Positions 9,372-17,401 of a stretch of DNA of 64,000 nt are shown here, piece after piece. Position 1 is the stretch's first letter; each line of letters starts with the position of its first letter. The DNA is taken from contig CACYRK010000022.1 of the NCBI GenBank assembly GCA_902776835.1, positions 1 to 64,000 of the forward strand, given 5' to 3'. The notes beneath the pieces were generated by a model. It was not told the origin of the DNA. It ran no database searches and was given only the letters and a program-made list of their open reading frames with translations. The stretch is from an uncultured Bacteroidales bacterium. GTDB taxonomy: Bacteria; Bacteroidota; Bacteroidia; Bacteroidales; Muribaculaceae. The position numbers were made by a program, and so were the translations under genes.

Positions 9372-10229
9372 TTACCATTTATTGCGTGTGCGCTCGCGTT
9401 GGCGTTGCTGCTCGCGGGCCTTCACGGCGTTGACGCGCTGCTGAGTGGCATTTTCCTGGTTTTGCATGGTTTGCAAAATTTGCTGCATGCTCTGGTCGCT
9501 CATGCCGTTCTGCTGGTTGGCGCGCTGGTTGTTGCCCTGATTGGGCTGATTCTGGTTTTGGTTTTGCTTATTTTGGTTCTGCTGATCTTGATTTTGCTTA
9601 TCCTGGTTCTGCTTGTCCTGATTTTGCTTGTCTTGATCTTGCTTGTCCTGATTTTGCTTGTCTTGGTCCTGCTTGTCCTGGTCCTGATTCTGGTCCTGGT
9701 TTTGCTTGTTCTGATTCTGCTGCTGTTGCTGCTGCTTGAGTTGGGCCATGCGCAGGTTGTAACGCGCCTGGTCGTCGTCGGGGTTGGCCCTGAGCGCGTT
9801 TTTGTACATCTCGATTGCTTGTCCGTAGTCCTGCTGGTTGTAGGCGACATTGCCCAGGTCGTAGCACGACATCGACATGAGTTGGTTGTTGTTGGTCTGC
9901 TTGGCGATGCCGGTGAGCAGTTCCTGGGCCTGCACCATGGGGTCGTTCTCGTCGCGACGCTCCTTCTTGGCGTTGTCGCCCTGCCGCAGCAACGCCGTGG
10001 CAAGGTTGAAAGCCGAGATGGGCGACGCCGGATTGGCCTCCAGCGCCTTGCGGTAGAGAGCCTCGGCATCGGCATATCGCTTGGCCTCGTATTTCTCGTT
10101 GCCGTCGCGCAGCAGGTTTCGCTCGGCCTTGGTGGTGGCCACGTCGAGCACACGCCCGTCGTTGCAAGCGCTGAGCACGACAGCCAACAATGCCGCTGCG
10201 AGGCAAATTATGGTGTTATTCCGCTTCAT
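9372..10229 (-). CDS. batC: BatC: TPR lipoprotein with a Q/N/K/D repeat tail
   Basis: The start at 10229 is chosen because MKRNNTIICLAAALLAVVLSAC is a lipoprotein signal with Cys22; an open frame extends further upstream only through batB in another frame. TPR motifs occupy about 35-165 (AEALYRKALEANPASPISAF; IEMYKNALRANPDD). They are followed by a very low-complexity segment of KQNQD/KQDQD units at nt 9540-9735 and a short helical C-terminus rich in Gln and Arg. The gene overlaps the end of batB by 14 bp. The pentapeptide units are encoded by near-identical 15-mers, so the length of this region may vary among strains. Confidence 0.85.
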   Translation of the reverse strand: MKRNNTIICLAAALLAVVLSACNDGRVLDVATTKAERNLLRDGNEKYEAKRYADAEALYRKALEANPASPISAFNLATALLRQGDNAKKERRDENDPMVQAQELLTGIAKQTNNNQLMSMSCYDLGNVAYNQQDYGQAIEMYKNALRANPDDDQARYNLRMAQLKQQQQQQNQNKQNQDQNQDQDKQDQDKQNQDKQDQDKQNQDKQNQDKQNQDQQNQNKQNQNQNQPNQGNNQRANQQNGMSDQSMQQILQTMQNQENATQQRVNAVKAREQQRQRERTRNKW

Positions 10230-11265
10230 TACGTTTGTCATTAGAGAAGATGTGAAACTTATCGAACCACAGGTTGCGGCGCTCGAGAAGTTGCATGCAT
10301 GTGAGCAGCAACAGCACGGCAATCCAGGCAAAAATGGGGAATTGCTCGTCGCGCTGCGTGTAGGTAAGCGTAGCCAAGTCGCTCTTGGCGAGTTTGTCGA
10401 GGGTGTCGTAGAGTGTCTCCACGGCATCGGGCGCGTTGCCGTTGACGTATACGCCATGGCCGGCGTCGGCAATCTCTTGTGCCGTGGTCTCGTCGAGGAA
10501 GGTGGTGACGGTCTGTCCGGCGTCGTCGGTCATATAGCCTCCCTCGGGCAGAGGGATGGGAGCGCCCTGCTTGCTTCCCACGCCCATCACACTCACCTGG
10601 ATGCCCTGGTCGTGAGCCTGTTCGGCGGCGCTGGCCGCGTCGTCCTCAAAGTTCTCGCCGTCGGTGATGACGATGATGGCTTTTTGCGACTTTTTGCTCG
10701 TGGAGAAGGCCCCGCGGCACATGGCTATCGCCTCGCCGATGGCCGTGCCCTGCGTGGGCACCATGTTGGTGTTGATGTCGTTCAGGAAGAGTTTCGCCGC
10801 TCCGGCGTCGCCCGTCATAGGCATCTGCATATAGGCATTTCCGGCAAACACTACGAGGCCGACCTTGTCGTTGCTCATGCGGTCGATGAGTTTTTGCAAA
10901 ATGAGTTTTGAGCGCTGCAAGCGACTGATATCCTGAGGATTGTCGCTCGTACTCGCATTCATCGAGTTCGACACGTCCATGGCAATCATTACCTCGATGC
11001 CATGCACGCGTGTGGTGGTTTTGCTTGCGCCGGCTCGCGGCCGCGCCAAAATGATGATTACCATGGCGAGCAACAGCAGTTGCAGCACCAGGCGCACCCA
11101 GGGCTTGACGGTCGACACGTCGGGCATGAGTTCGCCTATCACCTTGCTGTTGCCAAAGCGTTGCAGGTGCCGGCTGCGTGCGCGGCGCGACAGCCAGAAC
11201 AGTGCCGCCACCAGCGGCAGCAGCAACAGCAGATAGAGATATTGTGGATGTGCGAAACTAAACAT
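10216..11265 (-). CDS. batB: BatB: von Willebrand factor A membrane protein
   Basis: 349 aa. Two N-terminal membrane helices (about 7-25 and 57-76) precede a VWA domain whose metal-ion-dependent adhesion site is DVSNS near residue 96, with a later TDGE motif. A C-terminal transmembrane helix (about 318-336) closes the protein. This is the BatA/BatB pattern: a periplasmic VWA domain held between membrane helices. It sits 23 nt downstream of batA and overlaps batC. Confidence 0.9.
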   Translation of the reverse strand: MFSFAHPQYLYLLLLLPLVAALFWLSRRARSRHLQRFGNSKVIGELMPDVSTVKPWVRLVLQLLLLAMVIIILARPRAGASKTTTRVHGIEVMIAMDVSNSMNASTSDNPQDISRLQRSKLILQKLIDRMSNDKVGLVVFAGNAYMQMPMTGDAGAAKLFLNDINTNMVPTQGTAIGEAIAMCRGAFSTSKKSQKAIIVITDGENFEDDAASAAEQAHDQGIQVSVMGVGSKQGAPIPLPEGGYMTDDAGQTVTTFLDETTAQEIADAGHGVYVNGNAPDAVETLYDTLDKLAKSDLATLTYTQRDEQFPIFAWIAVLLLLTCMQLLERRNLWFDKFHIFSNDKRNEAE

Positions 11266-11288
11266 TTTCGATTCTTTCTTTTAATCCA

Positions 11289-12287
11289 TTACGGGATGTG
11301 GCGCAACACGGTGTATTCGCCCACCATCCACACCAGCAGCAACACCAGCAGCGCGATGGCCCACGGGTGATAGTGGTCCTCGGTGTGCGAGAAGCGCTGC
11401 ACATCCATGTGGGTCTTCTCCAAGGTGTCGATTTCCTTGAAGATGCTTGCCAGCGTGCCCTTGCTGGTGGCACGGAAGTACTTGCCGCCGGTGGCGTTGG
11501 CAATCTGCTGCAGCGTGGCCTCGTCAATGACCACCGGCATGGTTTGATACTGAATGTTTCCGGCGTAGTCGATGGCAACGGGATACGGTGCCGAGCCATT
11601 GCTGCCCACGCCTATCGTGTAAATCTTGATGTCGAAGCGCTTGGCAATCTCGGCGGCGGTGAGCGGAGCCACCACACCGGTGTTGTTGCTGCCGTCGGTG
11701 AGCAAGATGATGCTCTTCGACACCGCCTTGCCGTCCTTGATGCGGTTGATGGCCGTGGCGATGCCGTCGCCAATTGCCGTGCCGTCCTCGATGTAGCCCA
11801 GCGACACATTAACGCCCTGGATGGCGTTGACCAGCGTGGCGTTGTCCATGGTCATGGGCACCTGCGTGAAACTCTCGCCGGCAAAGAGCACCAGGCCGAT
11901 GTTGTCGTGGTCGCGACCAGTGACAAAGCGTGTGGCCACGTCCTTGGCGGCCTCGAGGCGGTTGGGCGTGAAGTCCTTAGCGAGCATACTCGTCGACACG
12001 TCGAGCGCCACCATGATGTCGGTGCCCTCGACGTCGCTCGTGGCCCAACTGTCGTGGCTCTGCGGGCGGCACAGTATCACTATCAGGCAGCCCAGTGCCG
12101 CCAGTTGCACAGCAAACATCAGGTGCTTGAACCACACCTTCCAACTTGTGGGCAACTTGGCCATCGACCGTGTGGAGGACACACGCATGGTGGGCTCGCT
12201 GTTGCGATAGTGATAGACGTACCACGCAATCAGTGGCACAAACAGCAGAAACAGCCACAGCAGATATGGACGTGCGAGATGTATCAT
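11289..12287 (-). CDS. batA: BatA: von Willebrand factor A membrane protein
   Basis: 332 aa, the same fold as BatB: N-terminal helices near 8-24 and 56-76, the VWA MIDAS motif DVSTS near residue 97, TDGSNN near 195, and a C-terminal helix (about 310-328). BatA and BatB are likely to interact with MoxR-type ATPases and with BatC/D/E in an envelope stress complex. It overlaps the preceding gene by 4 bp (12284-12287). Confidence 0.9.
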   Translation of the reverse strand: MIHLARPYLLWLFLLFVPLIAWYVYHYRNSEPTMRVSSTRSMAKLPTSWKVWFKHLMFAVQLAALGCLIVILCRPQSHDSWATSDVEGTDIMVALDVSTSMLAKDFTPNRLEAAKDVATRFVTGRDHDNIGLVLFAGESFTQVPMTMDNATLVNAIQGVNVSLGYIEDGTAIGDGIATAINRIKDGKAVSKSIILLTDGSNNTGVVAPLTAAEIAKRFDIKIYTIGVGSNGSAPYPVAIDYAGNIQYQTMPVVIDEATLQQIANATGGKYFRATSKGTLASIFKEIDTLEKTHMDVQRFSHTEDHYHPWAIALLVLLLVWMVGEYTVLRHIP

Positions 12288-13249
12288 GGCTGCTCCTCCT
12301 TCTTTTCGTCGGCGGCGGTCTCGACCGGGCGGGTGGCCTCGACAAAGTTCATGGCACGTTCCATGGCGCGCTCATTGTCGTCGGCCAGCGGTCGCACGCC
12401 GGCAAATTTCACAAAGTCGGCAACCTCGAGAATCATCGAGAGTTGCTCGTTGACGGCCTTCGTCTCCTCGTTGCGCTTCAGTGTGTCGATAATTTGCGAA
12501 GTGGTCATCTCCACAGCGTTGACGTGGAAGCGACGGTCGATATAAACTCGCAGGATGTCGGTCAGGCCGGTGAAATACTCTTTCTCCATGCCATTTTGCC
12601 ACAATTGGCGATCCTTGAGGGCACGCAGGTTGAGCATTGCCTCGTCGTAAGGCGGCAGACGCCGCTTGACGGGTCGCAGCGGGTTGCGCCCCTTGCGATA
12701 CCAAGCCAGGTAGTAATACAAGCCTCCGGCAATGAGCAGCAAGCCCAGCAGCCAAGCCCACCAGTAATCGCTGATGAAACTGGGCACGGCGTCGCCCAGG
12801 CGGAAAGGAATGCCGATGACCGGCTTAAAATCCTGGATGTCGCCCATCGTGTCGACCTTCACCGGAATCACCTTGAGTGTGAGTTGCTGCGAGCGCAGCG
12901 TGTCCGTGCCGATGACGTACTCGATGGGCTTAATCACGTACAGTCCCGAGTCGAACGACTGGATAATCAGGTCGCGGTTGATTTGCTGGCGGCCGTTGCC
13001 CAGGTCCACGGTGTCGGCCTTGGGTCGTGCAGCAATCTCGACGGCCCGGTTCAGCGTGTCGAGTTGGTCGATTGGGAAAAAGCCTTGTTGCGTCTTGTCT
13101 TTCACCAACTCCAGGTGCACGGTCGTCACGCGGCCCATGAGCAGCGTGGCCGAGTCGAGTTTGGCGCTGAGTGTGGCGTTAGCGGCATTCACGCTCAGCC
13201 CGGTGATAAACAGGGCTAACAGCAGCAACAGGTGTTTATAGCGTTTCAT
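12284..13249 (-). CDS. BatA-upstream membrane protein (DUF4381-like)
   Basis: 321 aa. Signal peptide (1-22), a periplasmic beta-rich domain to about residue 150, one transmembrane helix near 158-178 (WWAWLLGLLLIAGGLYYYLAW), then a cytoplasmic helical region rich in Arg and Glu. In Bacteroidetes bat operons a gene of this shape regularly lies between DUF58 and batA; it may be a scaffold for the VWA proteins. No enzymatic motif is visible. Confidence 0.75.
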   Translation of the reverse strand: MKRYKHLLLLLALFITGLSVNAANATLSAKLDSATLLMGRVTTVHLELVKDKTQQGFFPIDQLDTLNRAVEIAARPKADTVDLGNGRQQINRDLIIQSFDSGLYVIKPIEYVIGTDTLRSQQLTLKVIPVKVDTMGDIQDFKPVIGIPFRLGDAVPSFISDYWWAWLLGLLLIAGGLYYYLAWYRKGRNPLRPVKRRLPPYDEAMLNLRALKDRQLWQNGMEKEYFTGLTDILRVYIDRRFHVNAVEMTTSQIIDTLKRNEETKAVNEQLSMILEVADFVKFAGVRPLADDNERAMERAMNFVEATRPVETAADEKKEEQP

Positions 13250-13261
13250 TGTTGATTTCGA

Positions 13262-14131
13262 TTAACCTCGGTTTTTAAACAGGGCCATGAGCGCCTTCAC
13301 ATAATCCTCGTCGGTGGCCACGCTGGCCAGGTCAACGTTGCAGCGTTGTACGATTGATTGCATGGCTTGCTGGCGCTCATACCACCATCGGTCGTAGGCC
13401 TGACGCACCCGGCGGCTGCTGGTGTTCACCCATCGCTGGGCACCAGTTTCGGCGTCGAGCATCTTCACCAGTCCCACGTTGGGCATCTGTGTCTCTCGCT
13501 TGTCGTACACCTGCACGGCAATCAGGTCGTGCTTGTGGTTGGCAATGGAGAGCGCCTTGTAGTAGTCGCCGTCGTCGATGAAGTCGCTCACCAAGAAGGT
13601 GGTACAGCGCTTCTTAAGCGCGCTGGTGAGGTACTCGAGAGCGTGGTTGATGTCGGTGCCGGGGCTGCTGGCTTCGAAGTCGAGCAGTTCACGAATCACC
13701 AGCAGGATGTGCTTGCGGCCTTTCTTGGGCGGGATGAACTTTTCAATCTTGTCGCTGAAAAAGAGCACGCCCACCTTGTCGTTGTTCTGGATGGCGCTGA
13801 ACGCCAGTGTGGCGGCAATCTCGGCCATCATCTCGCGCTTGCTCATGCCCACGGCGCCAAAGTCCTTGCTGCCGCTCACGTCCACCATAAGCATCACGGT
13901 GAGTTCGCGTTCCTCCTCGTAAACCTTGACATAAGGCTTGCCGTAGCGCGCGGTCACATTCCAGTCGATGTCGCGAACATCGTCGCCATACTGGTACTCG
14001 CGCACTTCGCTGAAGGTCATACCACGCCCCTTGAAGGCCGAGTGGTACTCACCGGCAAAGATGTTTTGCGACAGGCCCTTGGTCTTGATTTCAATCTTGC
14101 GGACCTTTTTTAACAACTCATTCCTGTTCAT
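13262..14131 (-). CDS. DUF58 domain protein
   Basis: 289 aa cytoplasmic protein. The DUF58 signature is clear: RGMTFSEVREYQYGDDVRDI and WNVTAR around residues 35-63, followed by a VWA-like part with DVSGSKD near 88. In many bacteria DUF58 proteins are encoded next to MoxR ATPases and are presumed to be their partners. Here the gene lies 14 nt after moxR and leads into the bat genes. Confidence 0.9.
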   Translation of the reverse strand: MNRNELLKKVRKIEIKTKGLSQNIFAGEYHSAFKGRGMTFSEVREYQYGDDVRDIDWNVTARYGKPYVKVYEEERELTVMLMVDVSGSKDFGAVGMSKREMMAEIAATLAFSAIQNNDKVGVLFFSDKIEKFIPPKKGRKHILLVIRELLDFEASSPGTDINHALEYLTSALKKRCTTFLVSDFIDDGDYYKALSIANHKHDLIAVQVYDKRETQMPNVGLVKMLDAETGAQRWVNTSSRRVRQAYDRWWYERQQAMQSIVQRCNVDLASVATDEDYVKALMALFKNRG

Positions 14132-14145
14132 GACCAGGGTGCTTA

Positions 14146-15141
14146 TTAGGGCACGGCAATCTTATCGAGAATTTCGTTGATGATTTCGTCGGCAGTGATA
14201 TTGTTGGCCTCGGCCTCATAACTCAGGCCCAGGCGGTGGCGCATCACGTCGTGGCACACGGCGCGCACGTCCTCGGGGATGACGTAGCCACGGCCCTTCA
14301 GGAAGGCGTAGGCACGTGCGGCGAGGGCCATGCTGATCGAGGCACGCGGCGAGGCACCGAAGGCAATCATGCTCTTCAAGTCGTTGAGGGCGTAGTCGCC
14401 CGGGAAGCGGGTGGCAAACACGATGTCGACAATGTAACGCTCAATCTTCTCGTCGATGTAGATTTGCTGCACCACACGGCGGGTGTCTACGATGTCGGCC
14501 GGTGTGACCAATGCCTGCAGTTCTTGCTGCTCGGGGGCGATGTTCATGCGTATGATTTGCGACTCCTCGGTCTTGTTAGGATAGCCGATGAGCACCTTCA
14601 TCAGGAAACGGTCGACCTGAGCCTCGGGCAGCGGATATGTGCCTTCTTGCTCAATGGGGTTCTGTGTGGCGAGAACCAGGAAGGGGTCATCGAGTTTGAA
14701 GGTCTGCTCGCCGATGGTCACTTGGCGCTCTTGCATGGCCTCGAGCAGCGCGCTCTGCACCTTTGCCGGGGCGCGGTTAATCTCGTCGGCCAGCACAAAG
14801 TTGGCAAACACCGGGCCCTTCTTCACCTCGAAGCGCTCCTTCTGCATGCTGTACACCATGGTGCCAATCACGTCGGCAGGCAGCAAGTCGGGGGTGAACT
14901 GGATGCGGCTGAAGTTGGCATCAATCAGCGAGGCCAGCGAACGTATGGCCAGCGTCTTTGCCAAGCCCGGCACACCCTCAAGCAGGATGTGGCCGTTGGC
15001 CAGCAATGCTATCAGCAGCGAGTCCACAAGGTGGCTCTGGCCCACGATGGCCTTGTCCATGCCTTGCCTAATCATGTTCACAAAGTTGCTCCGACTTGCA
15101 ATCAAGTCGTTAAGTTCACGGATATTTACTGTTTCGCTCAT
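14146..15141 (-). CDS. MoxR family AAA+ ATPase
   Basis: 331 aa from the ATG at 15141 (MSETVNIRELND), preferred over an open extension upstream because the family begins here and a promoter box overlaps the extension. Walker A GVPGLAKT, Walker B VLADEINRAP and the sensor segment ATQNPIEQEGTYPLPEAQ are all present. MoxR proteins are chaperone-like ATPases that mature metal- or VWA-containing partners. This is the first gene of the bat transcription unit. Confidence 0.93.
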   Translation of the reverse strand: MSETVNIRELNDLIASRSNFVNMIRQGMDKAIVGQSHLVDSLLIALLANGHILLEGVPGLAKTLAIRSLASLIDANFSRIQFTPDLLPADVIGTMVYSMQKERFEVKKGPVFANFVLADEINRAPAKVQSALLEAMQERQVTIGEQTFKLDDPFLVLATQNPIEQEGTYPLPEAQVDRFLMKVLIGYPNKTEESQIIRMNIAPEQQELQALVTPADIVDTRRVVQQIYIDEKIERYIVDIVFATRFPGDYALNDLKSMIAFGASPRASISMALAARAYAFLKGRGYVIPEDVRAVCHDVMRHRLGLSYEAEANNITADEIINEILDKIAVP

Positions 15142-15205
15142 AGTAATTCGAGTTGAAATGTCATTGTTACGGCAGCATGCAATATGCATGCCACAATTCA
15201 AGTTG

Positions 15206-15213
15206 CAAAATTA
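15206..15213 (-). promoter_or_regulatory. Putative -7 box for the moxR-bat operon
   Basis: The reverse strand reads TAATTTTG, a match to TAnnTTTG. Transcription would start near 15199, giving a leader of about 58 nt to the moxR ATG. No good -33 element is seen. The rest of the 15142-15364 gap holds only a GCA/ATA-rich stretch at 15298-15325. Confidence 0.5.
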
Positions 15214-15364
15214 TGACATTAGCCCGAGATAAGAGCCTCGCGCCACGTTAAATTTAGGTATTTTAAGTTAGAAATGTTAAAGACGACGCGCCAAATGCTG
15301 CAATAGCAGCAATAGCAGCCACGGAAAGCGTAGCAACTATAGAAAAAAGAGCAATTGTAAATGG

Positions 15365-17401
15365 TTATTCACGCGGGATTGCGATGCGCGTTGTGAAGCG
15401 GTCGGTGCGCACGATGTAGACGCCGGGGTCGAGGCGGCAACCTTGCCGAGTGCCCACCAGGCGGCCAAGCAGGTCGTAGACTGCCAGCGTCTTTGCCCCG
15501 TCGGCGTAAACGCAGCCGTCAACAATGCGCAATGCCTGGCGGTCGCACGCCACATCGGTGATGGCCGTCAGGGCCGGCACATCGAGTGGCTGATAGAGGC
15601 AAACGCCATCGCGACAGCATGTCGCAAGGCGCATCAGGTAGTGCTCGCCAAGCGTCGTCGAGGCCGAATACTCGTCGAAATAAAGCGGCAAAGCGCGCTC
15701 GTCGATAAGGCTGTCGACAGGCGACAGATAATACGTCGTGCCATCATGCAGCAGATAGCCGGCCACGTCAAATACTTGGCTAGATTTCCACCTGATGGTG
15801 TCGGCCAAATGGCGCCGCTCCACCACCACGTCGGTAATCGTCGGCTCATCGGCCAGCAGCGGCACGCGGTCGGGCACAAATACCATGTCGTTGCCGTTGC
15901 GGCGATACATGGTCCCATGCAGGGTGCCCCGCTGCACACACCGGCCCAGCAACGGCGCGTCGATGCCCATCGCATCGGGGTCGACCTGCAGCCAATTCCC
16001 GCCGCCATCGGTCAAGAGCAACGTGCCGGTTTTGTCGGTGTAAATGAGCAGGTCGCTGTCGATGGTGTAGTTCTGACCCACGCGGGCATATTGCTCGACA
16101 TAGGGCATCGAAATCGTGTCGAGAACGACATATTCGGTGCTGAATTGCGAGTTGAGAAACGCCAGGCGGCGCCTGAAGCGATAAATGTAACTGCTCACAT
16201 TGGTCTCAGCGTTGTTAAACTTATATTGCGGCCAGCGGCGATGGTCGGCCTCGCCGGCTGCAGCGATGTGGCACGACCAGTTCTTGGCAAAAACAGCGAT
16301 GTCGTCGGCCAGGCCTTCGTAGTAAAACTCTTGCCACATCTCATGCACTCGGCGCTGGAAACGCGGAAATTTCGCTATTTCCGTAATCCAATGCATGGGG
16401 AAACTGTTGCTATCGTACAGGAGTTTTGAGTCAAGGCCGTCCTTGTCGTGAGTCCATGAACTGCCGAAGTCCCACACGGGGCCGAAGATGATTTTGGTGT
16501 CGCTGCCGCGGTCCTTGTGCATGTAGCAACTTCCCGAGAACGACTCGCCACGGTCGGTGAGTTCGCTCACCAGGTAATAGAGCACCAGCGAGTCGAGGTC
16601 GATATATCGCTCCCACTCGGTGTCGCCCTTCCAGGGGGCGTAGATGGCGGCGGTGGTGGCGTTCAGCAAGTCGCGCAGGTACTGGCGTTGCGCGTGGCTC
16701 GTCGAGTCGGGCGAATGGTAGGTGATGCGCATCGAACTGTTATTGGGTTCGTCGATGGTTACTTGCTGGGCATCCCAGGTGTTGTCGATTTCCAGCAGCC
16801 AGCCGCCGGTCACCAGTTCGGGGTCGGTCTCGAAGTTGTCCTGCTCGACAATGTTGACGCGGTCCTTGGCCACCGTGATTTTCTCGGTGAGGAAGTACAG
16901 GCCCACATAGTCGCCGTTGAGCACCAATTCCACGGGGCGACGCTCGGGCGTCCACGTGAGTCCCACGCGTCGGCTCAGTTCAAAGCCCACGTGCTCGGTT
17001 GCGCAGCCCTTCCAGTCCCAAGCGTCGGCCATGAGCAGGAATTGGCGGCTCTTTTTCATGCCAAGCAGGGGGGCTTTCTTGTCGAGCCTGATGCGGTAAG
17101 CCTTCTTGTCGTAGTGCGCCCAGGTGATGTTGCCGCGGCCCTTGATTTGCAGCGCCAGCGGTGCGTCGGCACTGCCGATGGCCTCCACGCCCTCAATGCC
17201 GTTAGGATCAAGCCAATAACTGCCGTCGATAAAGGTTTTCTTGTCTTTGATGGGCTGACTGTCGACCGTGTTGACATAGAGCACCGGCATTGTCCCCGAC
17301 AGATACTCTGCCGGGTCGTGAAGCGTCGTTTCCTGAGCATGAATCGGCACTGCGGCCCAGCACGCGACGAGCAACAATATGAACAGTACTTGCATTCTCA
17401 T
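15365..17401 (-). CDS. Secreted CotH-kinase family protein with T9SS-type tail
   Basis: 678 aa. Signal peptide (1-22), then a CotH-like domain at about 80-400 (RIRLDKKAPLLGMKKSRQF, MADAWDWKG, LTEKITVAKDRVNIVEQD, GPVWDFGSSW). Family members are secreted atypical protein kinases, and in gut Bacteroidales they are common surface proteins. Residues about 636-678 (VYDLLGRLVG ... DPGVYIVRT) look like a Type 9 secretion sorting tail. It abuts its paralogue upstream without any gap and is roughly half identical to it by eye across the CotH domain. The two differ in the C-terminal module. Confidence 0.85.
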   Translation of the reverse strand: MRMQVLFILLLVACWAAVPIHAQETTLHDPAEYLSGTMPVLYVNTVDSQPIKDKKTFIDGSYWLDPNGIEGVEAIGSADAPLALQIKGRGNITWAHYDKKAYRIRLDKKAPLLGMKKSRQFLLMADAWDWKGCATEHVGFELSRRVGLTWTPERRPVELVLNGDYVGLYFLTEKITVAKDRVNIVEQDNFETDPELVTGGWLLEIDNTWDAQQVTIDEPNNSSMRITYHSPDSTSHAQRQYLRDLLNATTAAIYAPWKGDTEWERYIDLDSLVLYYLVSELTDRGESFSGSCYMHKDRGSDTKIIFGPVWDFGSSWTHDKDGLDSKLLYDSNSFPMHWITEIAKFPRFQRRVHEMWQEFYYEGLADDIAVFAKNWSCHIAAAGEADHRRWPQYKFNNAETNVSSYIYRFRRRLAFLNSQFSTEYVVLDTISMPYVEQYARVGQNYTIDSDLLIYTDKTGTLLLTDGGGNWLQVDPDAMGIDAPLLGRCVQRGTLHGTMYRRNGNDMVFVPDRVPLLADEPTITDVVVERRHLADTIRWKSSQVFDVAGYLLHDGTTYYLSPVDSLIDERALPLYFDEYSASTTLGEHYLMRLATCCRDGVCLYQPLDVPALTAITDVACDRQALRIVDGCVYADGAKTLAVYDLLGRLVGTRQGCRLDPGVYIVRTDRFTTRIAIPRE

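Noticed and set aside
10230..10472. Upstream extension of batC
   Set aside because: It overlaps the end of batB out of frame and would hide the lipoprotein signal that begins at 10229.
15265..15364. A hydrophobic open frame on the reverse strand directly after the CotH stop, in the same frame (rich in Ala and Ile)
   Set aside because: It has no ATG at a useful place and comes from a GCA/ATA-rich repeat, so it is probably chance.
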